From contig NZ_JNZS01000001.1 of NCBI RefSeq assembly GCF_000718515.1, forward strand, positions 124,001 to 188,000: a stretch of 64,000 nucleotides of DNA. Direction: 5' to 3'. Positions 1 to 8,288 of the stretch are shown here, piece by piece. The notes beneath the pieces are model-generated. The model was not told the origin of the DNA, made no database searches, and worked only from the letters and a program-made list of their open reading frames with translations. Source of the stretch: Micromonospora parva. GTDB lineage: Bacteria > Actinomycetota > Actinomycetes > Mycobacteriales > Micromonosporaceae. Positions within the stretch are counted from its first letter, which is position 1. Each line of letters begins with the position of its first letter. A program made the translations under genes and the position numbers.

Positions 1-91
1 GGTCTTCCTGATCGCCATCGCGGTCATCACCGCGGTCTTCTTCAGCACCGGACGGTTCTGGGTGCACTACTCCGACGGGGAGGACCGGTGA
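1..91 (+). CDS. Sugar ABC transporter permease, C-terminal fragment (partial)
   Basis: Only the last 29 codons are in the window, read from base 2: VFLIAIAVITAVFFSTGR, then a short hydrophilic tail ending DGEDR. This is one hydrophobic helix followed by a cytoplasmic tail, the usual end of a MalF/UgpA-type CUT1 permease. The stop codon TGA (89-91) shares its A with the ATG of the next permease, so the two are translationally coupled. The assignment rests mainly on that neighbour; the fragment itself is too short to be diagnostic. Confidence 0.6.
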   Translation, partial: VFLIAIAVITAVFFSTGRFWVHYSDGEDR

Positions 92-978
92 TGGTGGCGG
101 TGACCCCGACGACCGCAGCAGCGCCGAACGCCCGCCGACGAGCCGGCGGACGCCCCGTGCTGCGACTGCTGATCCTGCTGGCGATCGTCGCCGTGGTGCT
201 CTACCCGCTGATCTGGATGGTGGGCACCTCGTTGAAGTCCCAGGAGGAGATCGTCAACAACGTCGGGCTGCTGCCCGAGCGGTTCAGCCCGGGCAACTAC
301 ACCGCCGGCTGGTCCAACTTCGACGTCAGCTTCGGCCGGTTCTTCCTCAACAGCGCGATGGTCAGCCTGCTCACCGTCGTCGGCAACGGGCTGTCCTGCC
401 TGCTGGCCGCGTACGCCTTCGCCCGGCTGCGGTTCCGGCTGCGCGGCATGTGGTTCGCCGTCATGATCGGCACGCTGCTGCTGCCCCAGCACGTGCTGAT
501 CGTGCCGCAGTACATCCTGTTCCGCGCCCTCGGGCTGGTCGGCGGCGACTGGCCGTACCTGCCGCTGCTCATCCCGCAGTTCCTGGCCACCGAGGCGTTC
601 TTCGTCTTCCTCATGGTGCAGTTCATGCGTGGCGTGCCCCGGGAACTGGACGAGGCGGCCCGCATCGACGGTGCCGGGCCGTTCGGCATCTTCCGGCACA
701 TCATCCTGCCGCTGAGCCGCCCCGCGTTGGTCACCACGGCGATCTTCTCGTTCATCTGGACCTGGAACGACTTCTTCCGCCAGTTGGTCTTCCTGTCCCA
801 ACTGGAGGACTACACGGTCCCGGTCGCGTTGACCCTGTTCATCGACTCGACAAGCCAGAGCGCTGTCGGTCCGATGTTCGCCATGTCGGTGCTGTCGCTG
901 CTGCCGGTCTTCCTGTTCTTCGTCGCGTTCCAACGGATGCTCGTCGAGGGGATCAACACCAGTGGCATCAAGGGCTGA
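91..978 (+). CDS. Carbohydrate ABC transporter permease (CUT1, MalG/UgpE type)
   Basis: Inner-membrane permease of a binding-protein-dependent sugar importer, partner of the permease whose end lies just upstream. The protein is about 295 residues with six predicted membrane helices. The cytoplasmic EAA loop is clear: ELDEAARIDGAGPFGIFRHI near residue 190, which docks on the ATPase. WMVGTSLKS near residue 45 and the IKG C-terminus are typical of the MalG branch. A GTG at 88 could also serve as start, but the ATG at 91 overlaps the upstream stop and fits coupling. No ATPase is encoded here; CUT1 systems often use a shared MsiK-type ATPase elsewhere. The sugar cannot be told from sequence. Confidence 0.92.
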   Translation: MVAVTPTTAAAPNARRRAGGRPVLRLLILLAIVAVVLYPLIWMVGTSLKSQEEIVNNVGLLPERFSPGNYTAGWSNFDVSFGRFFLNSAMVSLLTVVGNGLSCLLAAYAFARLRFRLRGMWFAVMIGTLLLPQHVLIVPQYILFRALGLVGGDWPYLPLLIPQFLATEAFFVFLMVQFMRGVPRELDEAARIDGAGPFGIFRHIILPLSRPALVTTAIFSFIWTWNDFFRQLVFLSQLEDYTVPVALTLFIDSTSQSAVGPMFAMSVLSLLPVFLFFVAFQRMLVEGINTSGIKG

Positions 979-1666
979 GCCGACATCGCGGGCCGAACCC
1001 GCCGAACCCGACGACACCACCGGGCGGCGGGACTGGCGCGACGTCGCCCGCGACGCCGCCGACCTCGCGCTGCTGGGCATCCTGCTCACCCTCGCGGCGG
1101 CACCAGTGCTCACCGCCGCATCGGCGGCGGGCACGGCCAGCGTGGCGGTGCACGACTGGACGCGGACCGGCAGTTGGCCGTCGGCGCGTACGACGGTGCG
1201 CCGGTTCGGCCGCGCGGTACTGCCCGGTGTGCCGGTCAGCCTGCTCGGGCTCGGCGGCGCCGCGCTGCTCGCCGCCGACCTGGCGGCACTGGCCACCGGC
1301 CGGGTGCCGGGCGGCGCGGCGGCGCTGCTGGTGACCGCGCTGATCGCGGCCGGCCTGGCCGGGTACGCCGGGCTGGTCGTCGTCGAGGTGGGCGGCAACG
1401 GGGGCGGGCGGTGGCGGGCCTCGGCCCGCCGCGCCGCCCGCGCCTGCCTCGACGCGCCCACCCGCTGGGCCGCGCTCACCGGGGTCGTCGCGCTGGCCGG
1501 GCTGCTCGCCGTCCTGGTCACCCCGGTCGCGGTGCCGATCCTCGCCGGCTACACGGTGGCCGCCCTGCACGCCGTCGCCGCCCGCCGACCGGTCCCGGCC
1601 GTCGGTCAGCCGAGCCCCGCCGAGCCGGTGCCGGTCGCCGGCGTCGGGCGTGGGGGACTGCGATGA
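962..1666 (+). CDS. DUF624 (YesL-like) membrane protein
   Basis: Predicted 234-residue membrane protein with about five hydrophobic helices. After a charged N-terminus (RDWRDVARDAADLALLGIL) come helices near residues 33-55, 83-103, 108-130, 165-185 and 190-210. The pattern, in particular PVLTAASAAGTASVAVHDW, resembles the DUF624/YesL proteins often found next to CUT1 sugar transporters; their role is unknown. The GTG start at 962 overlaps the permease gene by 17 bases, and a later in-frame start is possible. Its stop overlaps the next ATG as ATGA. The family call is by pattern recognition and moderately sure. Confidence 0.65.
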   Translation: MASRAEPTSRAEPAEPDDTTGRRDWRDVARDAADLALLGILLTLAAAPVLTAASAAGTASVAVHDWTRTGSWPSARTTVRRFGRAVLPGVPVSLLGLGGAALLAADLAALATGRVPGGAAALLVTALIAAGLAGYAGLVVVEVGGNGGGRWRASARRAARACLDAPTRWAALTGVVALAGLLAVLVTPVAVPILAGYTVAALHAVAARRPVPAVGQPSPAEPVPVAGVGRGGLR

Positions 1667-2511
1667 CCGGGGTGGGGGAGTCGGTGCGGCTGACCGTCGG
1701 AGCCACCGAGGTGGCCGAGTACGTGCTCGACCCGGCGCTGAACCCCCGGCACGGGCCCCGACCGTACCTGCACCCGGTGCGTACCCTCGGCGGAACGGTG
1801 GTCACCGACGCGCTCCCCGACGACCACGTGTGGCACCTCGGCGCGTCCCTCGCGGTGCAGGACGTCAACGGCAGCAACCTCTGGGGCGGGCGCACCTACG
1901 TCCGCGACGTCGGCTACACCTGGCGGGACGACCACGGCGTCATCGCGCACACCGGCGAGGTGGAGCGCTCCCCGGGCCGGTACGCGCACGACCTCCAGTG
2001 GCGCGACCGGGCCGGCGCGGTGCTGCTGACCGAACGGAGGTGGCTCACCGCGTCGGTGGTCGCGCCGCACGCCTGGCGGCTCGATGTGGAGTCCGTCCTC
2101 GTCGCCCCGGACGACCGGGCGGTGCGCCTGGGCAGCCCGGCCACCAACGGCCGCCCCGGCGGGGCCGGCTACGGCGGGTTCTTCTGGCGGGCCGTCGCCG
2201 GCGGTGAACCAGCGGTGTTCACCGCCGACGCGGCCGGGGAGCAGGCGGTCAACGGCAGTGCGGCGCCGTGGCTGGCGCTGACCGGGTCCGGGCCGGGCGA
2301 CGGGGCGTACACACTGGTCTTCGCGGGCCTCGGCCACGGCGACAGGTGGTTCGTGCGGACCGCGATGTATCCGGGGGTCTGCGTGGCGTTCGCGTTCGAC
2401 CGCCCGGCGGTGGTGCCGGCCGGCGGGAGCCGGCACGGCCGGTACCAGGTGTGGGTGACCGACGGAACCCTCGACCGCGACGGTGTGGCGGCCCTGGTCC
2501 GCTCACATTGA
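1663..2511 (+). CDS. PmoA-like (DUF6807) family protein
   Basis: A 282-residue soluble protein without signal peptide. It looks like the PmoA-related proteins of sugar-catabolic clusters: an early RPYLHPVRTLGG, then HVWHLGASLAVQDVNGSNLWGG, then NGRPGGAGYGGFFWRAV. The many His, Trp and Asp residues in predicted beta strands recall galactose-mutarotase-like folds. Despite the name, involvement in methane oxidation is not expected. The start is the ATG at 1663 in an ATGA overlap with the DUF624-like gene; the open frame runs further upstream but that part is antisense-like and Arg/Gly-rich. It closes the sugar operon and its 3' end overlaps the convergent membrane-protein gene by nine bases. Confidence 0.7.
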   Translation: MTGVGESVRLTVGATEVAEYVLDPALNPRHGPRPYLHPVRTLGGTVVTDALPDDHVWHLGASLAVQDVNGSNLWGGRTYVRDVGYTWRDDHGVIAHTGEVERSPGRYAHDLQWRDRAGAVLLTERRWLTASVVAPHAWRLDVESVLVAPDDRAVRLGSPATNGRPGGAGYGGFFWRAVAGGEPAVFTADAAGEQAVNGSAAPWLALTGSGPGDGAYTLVFAGLGHGDRWFVRTAMYPGVCVAFAFDRPAVVPAGGSRHGRYQVWVTDGTLDRDGVAALVRSH

Positions 2512-3264
2512 TCGGGTGGGGAGGGCGGCGGTGACCCGGACGGCCTTGACGATCGCGGGGATGGAGCCGATCAGCAGCACCAGCCCCCAGATGATCGCGA
2601 CGATGGCGAAGACCAACGCCGCCACGTCGTCGACGATGCTGACCAGGATCACCGGCACCAGGCTGTGCAGGAACTCCAACACGACAGTGCACAGCACTGT
2701 GGTGAGGATCAGCAGGACGAGGCCCTTGTTCTGCAGGAAGCGCGGCTGGGCCAGCACCAGCATCCCGGCCCACACCAGCTTCAGCAGCAGCACCAGCCCG
2801 AGCAGCACCGCCGCCTCGCCGACCGGGAAGAACCCCCACAACGCCAGGTACGCCAGGGTGCCGAAGGGGACGGCCAGGAAGAGCGACACCATGATGGACA
2901 GCTCCACGAACGCGATCACCAGCGCGACCAGCCCGACGATGATCAGGATGATCGAGAAGATCAGGCTGGCGACGCCCTGCACCCGACCCTGGACCCGTTC
3001 GGGCAGCAGCAGGCCCAGGCAGAACAGCCCGGTGCTCCAGACCGCCACCGCATCGATCAGCGCGAGGTAACCGGTACCCCGCCCGGACGGCTCGCTGACC
3101 CCGGACACGTCGTCGATCTCCACGTCCAGCGCCCCGGCGCTGTCCGCGAGGGCCGCACCGGCGTCGGCACCGCCGAGCAGCAGCCCCGCCCCCACCTCCA
3201 CCCCGATCGCCAGGACGATGGCGAGCATGGCCATCAGCAGGAACGGCTTGCGCAGGTCACCCAC
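2503..3264 (-). CDS. Multi-spanning membrane protein at the distal end of the eCIS operon
   Basis: A 253-residue protein with about six predicted membrane helices: residues 8-31, 70-87, 100-125, 130-155, 160-180 and the paired helices 187-235. A hydrophilic acidic loop (residues 35-62) lies after helix 1. I recognise no domain. The GTG start at 3264 is preceded by GAGGAAGG about eight bases upstream. It is the last gene of the long minus-strand run that begins with contractile-tail genes, 25 bases after the preceding gene, so co-transcription is likely. Its end overlaps the convergent PmoA-like gene. A role as membrane partner of the injection system is inferred from position only. Confidence 0.6.
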   Translation of the reverse strand: MGDLRKPFLLMAMLAIVLAIGVEVGAGLLLGGADAGAALADSAGALDVEIDDVSGVSEPSGRGTGYLALIDAVAVWSTGLFCLGLLLPERVQGRVQGVASLIFSIILIIVGLVALVIAFVELSIMVSLFLAVPFGTLAYLALWGFFPVGEAAVLLGLVLLLKLVWAGMLVLAQPRFLQNKGLVLLILTTVLCTVVLEFLHSLVPVILVSIVDDVAALVFAIVAIIWGLVLLIGSIPAIVKAVRVTAALPTRSM

Positions 3265-3289
3265 GGCGACACCTTCCTCTCAGCCCGGG

Positions 3290-3751
3290 TCAGGATGTGG
3301 CCACGACGACAGTGCAGCCGCCCAGGCCGGGGCAGACCAGGCCCACCTCGGTGGCTTGGTCGACGGCGATCTTCGCCACCGCGCCGGTGCCGTCCGCCGC
3401 CGGTTCCACCTCGTCGCGGATGGTGAGGTCGGCGTCCCCGGGTGCCGGGGCGACGACAGTGAACGGCGCCGCGCTGCGCAACACCAGCGTGCGTAGCCCG
3501 CCCGGGTCGGCGACCCGCAGCACGCAGGTGCCGGAGAAGACCAGCCGACCGGGCTCCTCGAAGCAGTCGGCGCCGACCGCCGCCGGGTCCACCGCCGCAC
3601 GCTCGCCGCCCAGCGCGGCCAACCGGTCGACCAACCCGTGCCGGGCCGCCGGATCACCCCGGTCGCCGCGACCCGCCCCGACCGCGACCACGAACAGCGC
3701 CACCAGCAGGACGGCGAGCAACCCCAGCAGCGCCTTCTGCCGACCGCTCAT
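3290..3751 (-). CDS. Small membrane-anchored or secreted protein, function unknown
   Basis: A 153-residue protein with an N-terminal hydrophobic helix (residues 7-26, ALLGLLAVLLVALFVVAVGA) that could be a signal anchor or uncleaved signal peptide. A soluble domain with four cysteines follows (ADCFEEPG, GTCVLRV, LVCPGLGGCTV). Spacing of the last pair suggests disulfides outside the membrane. It has no lipobox. The start ATG at 3751 overlaps the stop of the upstream gene (ATGA), so it belongs to the eCIS operon. I do not recognise a family. Confidence 0.6.
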   Translation of the reverse strand: MSGRQKALLGLLAVLLVALFVVAVGAGRGDRGDPAARHGLVDRLAALGGERAAVDPAAVGADCFEEPGRLVFSGTCVLRVADPGGLRTLVLRSAAPFTVVAPAPGDADLTIRDEVEPAADGTGAVAKIAVDQATEVGLVCPGLGGCTVVVATS

Positions 3752-4677
3752 CGCGCCACGGCCCGCGCCACGATTTCGGTGAACCGGATCTCGTCGACCC
3801 CCGCGAAGTAGCGGTTCGTGCCCTGCGTCTTGCCCACCACCAGCAGCGTGACCTGGTGCGGGCCTTTGCTGAGCCGCACCGTCCCGACGTCCAGCAGCTC
3901 CGTCCTGCGCACCGTCGGCGTGAAGCCGAGGAACGTGCCGCCGACCTGGGTGCCGTCGATCGTGAACACGGTGTTGGCGTAGTCGAGGGAGGTGGTGCGT
4001 ACCGCGGCGAACCGCCAGGTGCCGTCGGCCGGGATCTGCACCGTCACGGTGACCCGGTCGCCGATGGCCAACCCCTGGAAGAACAACTGCGTGTCACCGG
4101 ACCAGGTCACCCCGCAGCAGTTGGGTTGCGCCTCCACCTTCGCCCCGCTCTTCGCCGGGGAGTCCACCACCGCGCCCGGGACCAGGCTCTCCGCCTCGAC
4201 GGTGACCACTCGCGGCTCGCCGGGGGGCGGCTCGCCGTCGCGGGTCAGCAACACCACCCCCACGGCGACCACCACCAGCACCAGCGCCGCCGCGGCGGCG
4301 ATCCACAACCATGGGGTACGCCGTGGCGGCGCGACCGCCCGCACCTCGTACGTGACCCGGCCGCTGGAGCGGGAACTCTCCTCCGGCGCGGTGTTCGCCG
4401 AGTACGCGAACCCGGTCATGTCGTAGCGCCGGGGCGCGGTGCCGGCCGGCACGGCGAGCTTGACCAGGAACGACACCGAGCCCTGGCCGGGTACCACCCG
4501 CTGCGGCTCGGCGACGGAGAACCACGACCGCTGGGAGCCGTCACCGGGCGCCACGTCGAACACCACCGTGTCCGGCGCGGTGCCCGGGTTGAAGACGGTG
4601 AAGGTCAGCTCGCCGCAGTTGCGCGGGTCGACTGTGAACTGTTCGGCGGCGGCGACGACCGCCCACTCGGTGGTCAT
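3748..4677 (-). CDS. Bitopic membrane protein, CisA-like candidate (eCIS membrane anchor)
   Basis: A 309-residue protein in three parts. Residues 1-115 form an Ig-like beta sandwich (CGELTFTVFNPGTAPDTVVFDV). One membrane helix spans residues 122-144, with positive PPRR on its N-terminal flank. Residues 160-309 look like a carbohydrate-binding, galactose-binding-like domain (VEAESLVPGAVVDSPAKSGA near its start, GVDEIRFTEI at its end). There is no signal peptide, so by the positive-inside rule the N-domain is cytoplasmic and the C-domain external. As I recall, this resembles CisA, the bitopic protein reported to link Streptomyces contractile particles to the membrane. That homology is an inference. 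It overlaps both neighbours by four bases. Confidence 0.6.
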   Translation of the reverse strand: MTTEWAVVAAAEQFTVDPRNCGELTFTVFNPGTAPDTVVFDVAPGDGSQRSWFSVAEPQRVVPGQGSVSFLVKLAVPAGTAPRRYDMTGFAYSANTAPEESSRSSGRVTYEVRAVAPPRRTPWLWIAAAAALVLVVVAVGVVLLTRDGEPPPGEPRVVTVEAESLVPGAVVDSPAKSGAKVEAQPNCCGVTWSGDTQLFFQGLAIGDRVTVTVQIPADGTWRFAAVRTTSLDYANTVFTIDGTQVGGTFLGFTPTVRRTELLDVGTVRLSKGPHQVTLLVVGKTQGTNRYFAGVDEIRFTEIVARAVAR

Positions 4678-5189
4678 GACGACTCCTCTTCCAGGACGAT
4701 CTCGACGGTGGCCGAGGCGGGTTTCTCCGTCTCGACGATGCGGGTGATCACGGCGAGCTGGCCGGCGGCGGCCACCGGCACCCGCACCACGACGTGAAAG
4801 GGCCGCTCGGCGGGCTCCTCGATGACGAAGCCCGACGTCCCGGTGGCCAGCTCCAGGGCCCGGCGCAGCCCGTACGGGGTGCCGCGCCAGCGGGCCAGCA
4901 GGGCGGCGTTGGCCACCAGGTCCCGCAGCCGCCCCACCGGCAGCGGCAGCGGGGCGTCCGGGCGGGGCGAGGCGACCACGTGGTCCATCGCCACCCAGCG
5001 GGTCAACCGCACGACCAGCCCGTCCGGCGCCCGGTACGGGTCGAACAGCGCGTCCACCTCGGCGAGGATCGCCTCGTCCGGGGCGTGCAACCCCTCCATC
5101 ACGTCCAGCAGCGCCCAGAGCACGCTGCCCGGCACGCAGGCCCGCTGGTAGGCGGCGGGCAGCAACCGTTCAATCGCCGAGCGTCGCAT
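4674..5189 (-). CDS. Phage tail protein I-like baseplate protein (P2 gpI / Afp12 type)
   Basis: A 171-residue structural protein. Residues 1-60 (IERLLPAAYQRA, then VMEGLHAPDEAILAEVDALFDPYRAP) and the central LLARWRGTPYGLRRALELATG segment match the tail-protein-I family, which builds the wedge of contractile tail baseplates. The C-terminus is an acidic beta-rich extension (ATVEIVLEEESS). The start ATG at 5189 lies inside the end of the baseplate J gene (20-base overlap), and the stop overlaps the next start as ATGA. Position directly after gp25 and baseplate J is the canonical order in eCIS and R-type tail clusters. Confidence 0.85.
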   Translation of the reverse strand: MRRSAIERLLPAAYQRACVPGSVLWALLDVMEGLHAPDEAILAEVDALFDPYRAPDGLVVRLTRWVAMDHVVASPRPDAPLPLPVGRLRDLVANAALLARWRGTPYGLRRALELATGTSGFVIEEPAERPFHVVVRVPVAAAGQLAVITRIVETEKPASATVEIVLEEESS

Positions 5190-7857
5190 CCTGGCGCACC
5201 ACCTCGATGTCGTGCTCGCCGGAGCAGAGCAGCCAGGTATCCGGGACGGTCACCACGTCGGCGGTGGCCTGGTTGGCGCTGGGCGTCCAGGTGACGGCGT
5301 CGGCGCTGCGGTGCACGCCGCGTTCCCCGCCGGCCAGGATCAGCCGCTCCGCCGCGCCGGTGCCGCCGGCCGCCGCACCCGCCGCACCCGCCACGCCCGG
5401 CGCGCCCGGCGCGCCCGTGCTGCCGGATGTCGGGCCGCTGATCGCGATGGCGTCGACCGGCACGAACCGGGTCCGGTCCCGCAACGGCAACCCGGAGTTG
5501 ACCGACACCGCCTGCCACTGCGGTTGGGCGGCTAGGGTGTCCAACCGCAGCACCCCGCCGCTCTGGGTGGCCGCCACCGCCTGCTGGCCGGCGAACGCGA
5601 GGTCCCGGCAGGTGCCGCCGATCCACCCGGCCTGCATCGACTGCCACTTCACGTCGGACTCGAACAGCCGGGTGCGGTGGCAACCCTGGCCGGGTTTCTT
5701 CGGGTCCGGCTCGCCGGCGCCGCTCCACAGCAGGGTGGCCGGGCCGTCGTACTGCACGGCGAGCACCCGGTTGTCCACGTTGGCCAGTCCGACGTGGGTG
5801 AAGCTGCCGGGTCGGCCGCCGCTGGTCGACAGGTACACCCCGAAGCCGGCCTGGGCGGCCACCGCCACACCCGGCGCGCCCCGCTCGGAGACGAACGTGC
5901 GGACCGCGTAGAAGCCCCGGTCGGCGTCGGACGGGTCGACCAGGATCTGCAACGGCACCGCGCCGGGCAGCAGCGACACCTCGTACAGGCCGGTGTCGGT
6001 CGCCACCAGCAGCGCGCCCGCGCCGTCGCGGTCCAGCCACGAGACGTCGGAGATCCGCGAGTCCAGGTCGGTGAGCAGCGACCACGTCTCGCCCAGGTCG
6101 GCGCTCAGGTGCACCCGGGAGCCGCCCGAGGCCCGCAGCGTCACCACTGCCACCGAACCGGGGCGGGCGACGATGCCCGGCCGCACCGGCGCGGGCGCGG
6201 GCGCCACCCGCAGCACCGTCTCGTCGTCGAAACGACCGGCCGGTTCCCACCCCGCGCCGCCGTTGCTGGAGCGGAACAGCACCGCCCCGCGCCCGGCGTA
6301 CCAGGTGCGCGGCTGGTACTGGTCGACGGCGAGGGCCCGCACGTCGGCGTCGGGCGCCTCGTCGACAACGAACCGCACCGACTCGACGTAGCGGACCCCC
6401 GGCTCGGCGTGCTCCAGCAGCCGGTACACGTTGGACGCCCGCAACGGCTCACCGAACGGCCAGCCGGTCGGGTTGAGCGCGGTCGGCAGCGGGCTCAACG
6501 TCTGGTGCAACCGGTCGTGGATGCGGCGACGGACCGCGTCCACGTCCTCCTCACGGCGGACCACCACCCGGGCGCGTACCGACACCGCCTTGAACCGCGC
6601 CCAGGTGGCCCGGGAGCGGATGCCGACCATCCGGCGTTCCTCCAGGTCCGCCTCGACCCGGTGGCGCGCCTCGGGCACCTCGTGCTCCCGCAGCACCGCC
6701 ACCGGCAGTCGACCGCCCGGACGGGCCGCCTCCGGCACGTACGGCACCAGCACCACCTCGACCTCGCCCGGCCGGGCGAAGCTGTACACCGCCGCACGGG
6801 TGAACGCCCGTGCCCGCGCCACCGCCCCGGAGCTGGTCGCGAGGACCTCGAAGTCGCGGGCGGTGACCGCCCGCTGCTGGGCGAAGAACTCGTACGGGCC
6901 GCGCAGCAGCACCGATTCCAGCGCCTCCATCTCCCGGCCGCCGGCTGCCGGGGCGGGGTTGTCGACGCGTACCCCGGGCAGTGGGTCGCGCAGGGTGCTC
7001 AGCGTGCCCGCCGCCACGTTGCCGGTGGGCCCGCCACCGGCGCGGTACCAGAGCCGGACCTGCCGCCCGGCCGGCGGCACGACCGCGACGGTGACCGACG
7101 TCGGCGCGGGCTCGGCCACTGTGGTAGCCCCGGCGGCGGGTCGCAGGTCGAGGGCCGGGGCGAAGGTGACGGTGCCCGAACAGCGGTCGACCAGGTACGC
7201 CTTGGCGTGCGGGCCGAGCCCGGCGAAGCTCTCCACCGGCTGCCAGATCTCGAACGTGCGACCGTCGTGCTCGCGGGCCGCCGCGCCCAGTTCGACCGTG
7301 CCGGCCGGCACCTCCACCCCGAGCAGCAGGTCCAGCGCCTCGGCGGTGTGCGTCAGCGGCGCGTGCGCCGCGCGCAGCACCTGCCCCGGCTGACCGGTGC
7401 CCACACCGAGCAGTTCCGCCTCGACCGGTTCGCAGTGGTGCATCCGGACCGTCACCGACGTCTCGTCGGCCGGCAGCACCGTCGGCTCGGTGGTGACGAA
7501 CACGACCGGCCGGGGGTCCGCGCCGCGGGCCGCCGCGACCCGCAGACCGGCCGGGATCCGCACCGCCGCGCGGTCGGTGCCGGTGCGGGTGAACCGGACG
7601 TCCGCCCAGGCGGCGGTCGGCGCGTGCCGGGTGACCCCGAGCAGGTTCAGGAACGAGACGTACGCCTTCTCCGGCAACTGGTTCAACCGGTAGATCATCA
7701 CCTCGGTGAGGTGCGCGAATGTCTCCACCAGCGCCATCCCGGGGTCGTGCGCCGACAGGTCGGTCCACGCCGGGCAGGACTGCCGGATCCGTTCCCGGGC
7801 CTCGGTGACCAGGTCGAGGAAGCCGCGATCGTCCAGGTGCGGCACGGGCAGCGTCAT
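5170..7857 (-). CDS. Baseplate assembly protein J-like, fused to a C-terminal BNR-type propeller
   Basis: An 895-residue protein. The first 510 residues match the putative baseplate assembly protein of eCIS (Afp11/gpJ type): DERGFLDLVTEAR-like start, HDPGMALVETFAHLTEVMIYRLNQ, YVSFLNLLGV, and later TARDFEVLATSSGAVARARA and RRRIHDRLHQTLSPLPTA. From about residue 570 it changes to repeats of the sialidase/BNR propeller kind: AVLFRSSNGGAGWEPAG, RVHLSADLGETWSLL, GVYLSTSGG, GVHRSADAVTWTPSA. A Gly/Ala/Pro-rich stretch (residues 827-850) interrupts the last part. Start is the ATG at 7857, in ATGA overlap with gp25; open sequence upstream is not used. The propeller roughly doubles the usual baseplate J length and may face outward for binding. 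Confidence 0.88.
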   Translation of the reverse strand: MTLPVPHLDDRGFLDLVTEARERIRQSCPAWTDLSAHDPGMALVETFAHLTEVMIYRLNQLPEKAYVSFLNLLGVTRHAPTAAWADVRFTRTGTDRAAVRIPAGLRVAAARGADPRPVVFVTTEPTVLPADETSVTVRMHHCEPVEAELLGVGTGQPGQVLRAAHAPLTHTAEALDLLLGVEVPAGTVELGAAAREHDGRTFEIWQPVESFAGLGPHAKAYLVDRCSGTVTFAPALDLRPAAGATTVAEPAPTSVTVAVVPPAGRQVRLWYRAGGGPTGNVAAGTLSTLRDPLPGVRVDNPAPAAGGREMEALESVLLRGPYEFFAQQRAVTARDFEVLATSSGAVARARAFTRAAVYSFARPGEVEVVLVPYVPEAARPGGRLPVAVLREHEVPEARHRVEADLEERRMVGIRSRATWARFKAVSVRARVVVRREEDVDAVRRRIHDRLHQTLSPLPTALNPTGWPFGEPLRASNVYRLLEHAEPGVRYVESVRFVVDEAPDADVRALAVDQYQPRTWYAGRGAVLFRSSNGGAGWEPAGRFDDETVLRVAPAPAPVRPGIVARPGSVAVVTLRASGGSRVHLSADLGETWSLLTDLDSRISDVSWLDRDGAGALLVATDTGLYEVSLLPGAVPLQILVDPSDADRGFYAVRTFVSERGAPGVAVAAQAGFGVYLSTSGGRPGSFTHVGLANVDNRVLAVQYDGPATLLWSGAGEPDPKKPGQGCHRTRLFESDVKWQSMQAGWIGGTCRDLAFAGQQAVAATQSGGVLRLDTLAAQPQWQAVSVNSGLPLRDRTRFVPVDAIAISGPTSGSTGAPGAPGVAGAAGAAAGGTGAAERLILAGGERGVHRSADAVTWTPSANQATADVVTVPDTWLLCSGEHDIEVVRQDATLGD

Positions 7858-8288
7858 GACGCTCCTCCCTGGGTGGGTTCGTCGGCCGGAAGCAGGTCGA
7901 CGGAGAAGACCAGTTGCCCCGGTGTCAGGCTGGCCCGCACCCGGTAGTCCAACCGGATCACCAACCGCCACGCGTCGTCCGGGTCCGGCCCGGCGTCGGT
8001 GTCGATCACCTCGACCCGGGGCTCCCACCGGGCGATGGCCTGCCGGACATAGTGGATGGCCAGACCGGCGGTGGTGTCGTCGTTGGGCGCGAAGACCAGT
8101 CGGTGCAGCCGGGAGCCGTACCCGGGTCGCATCAGCCGCTCACCCGGTGTGGTCGACAGGAGCAGGAACAACGCCTGCCGTACGCTCTCGTCGCCGTCGG
8201 TCATCGCCAGGCCGCCGGCCGCGGTCAGCGCCAACCCGCCGGTACGGCCGGCGTCGAAGCCGGCGCCGACGAAGCGGAACGCCCTCAT
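7854..8288 (-). CDS. GPW/gp25 family baseplate wedge protein
   Basis: A 144-residue protein of the T4 gp25/Afp9 family, a baseplate wedge component that nucleates sheath polymerisation. Diagnostic segments are VRQALFLLLSTTPGERLMRPGYGSRLHRLVF and HYVRQAIARWEPRVEVIDT, with the conserved Arg-Pro-x-Tyr-Gly turn. A Gly-rich N-terminus (residues 1-30) precedes the domain. The ATG at 8288 overlaps the PAAR-like gene, and the stop overlaps the baseplate J start as ATGA. It is a standard member of every contractile tail-like system. Confidence 0.92.
   Translation of the reverse strand: MRAFRFVGAGFDAGRTGGLALTAAGGLAMTDGDESVRQALFLLLSTTPGERLMRPGYGSRLHRLVFAPNDDTTAGLAIHYVRQAIARWEPRVEVIDTDAGPDPDDAWRLVIRLDYRVRASLTPGQLVFSVDLLPADEPTQGGAS

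Noticed and set aside
5677..7947. Long plus-strand open frame opposite baseplate J
   Set aside because: Composition is the Arg/Gly/His-rich pattern of an antisense shadow; the minus-strand product has recognisable domains and overlapping starts.
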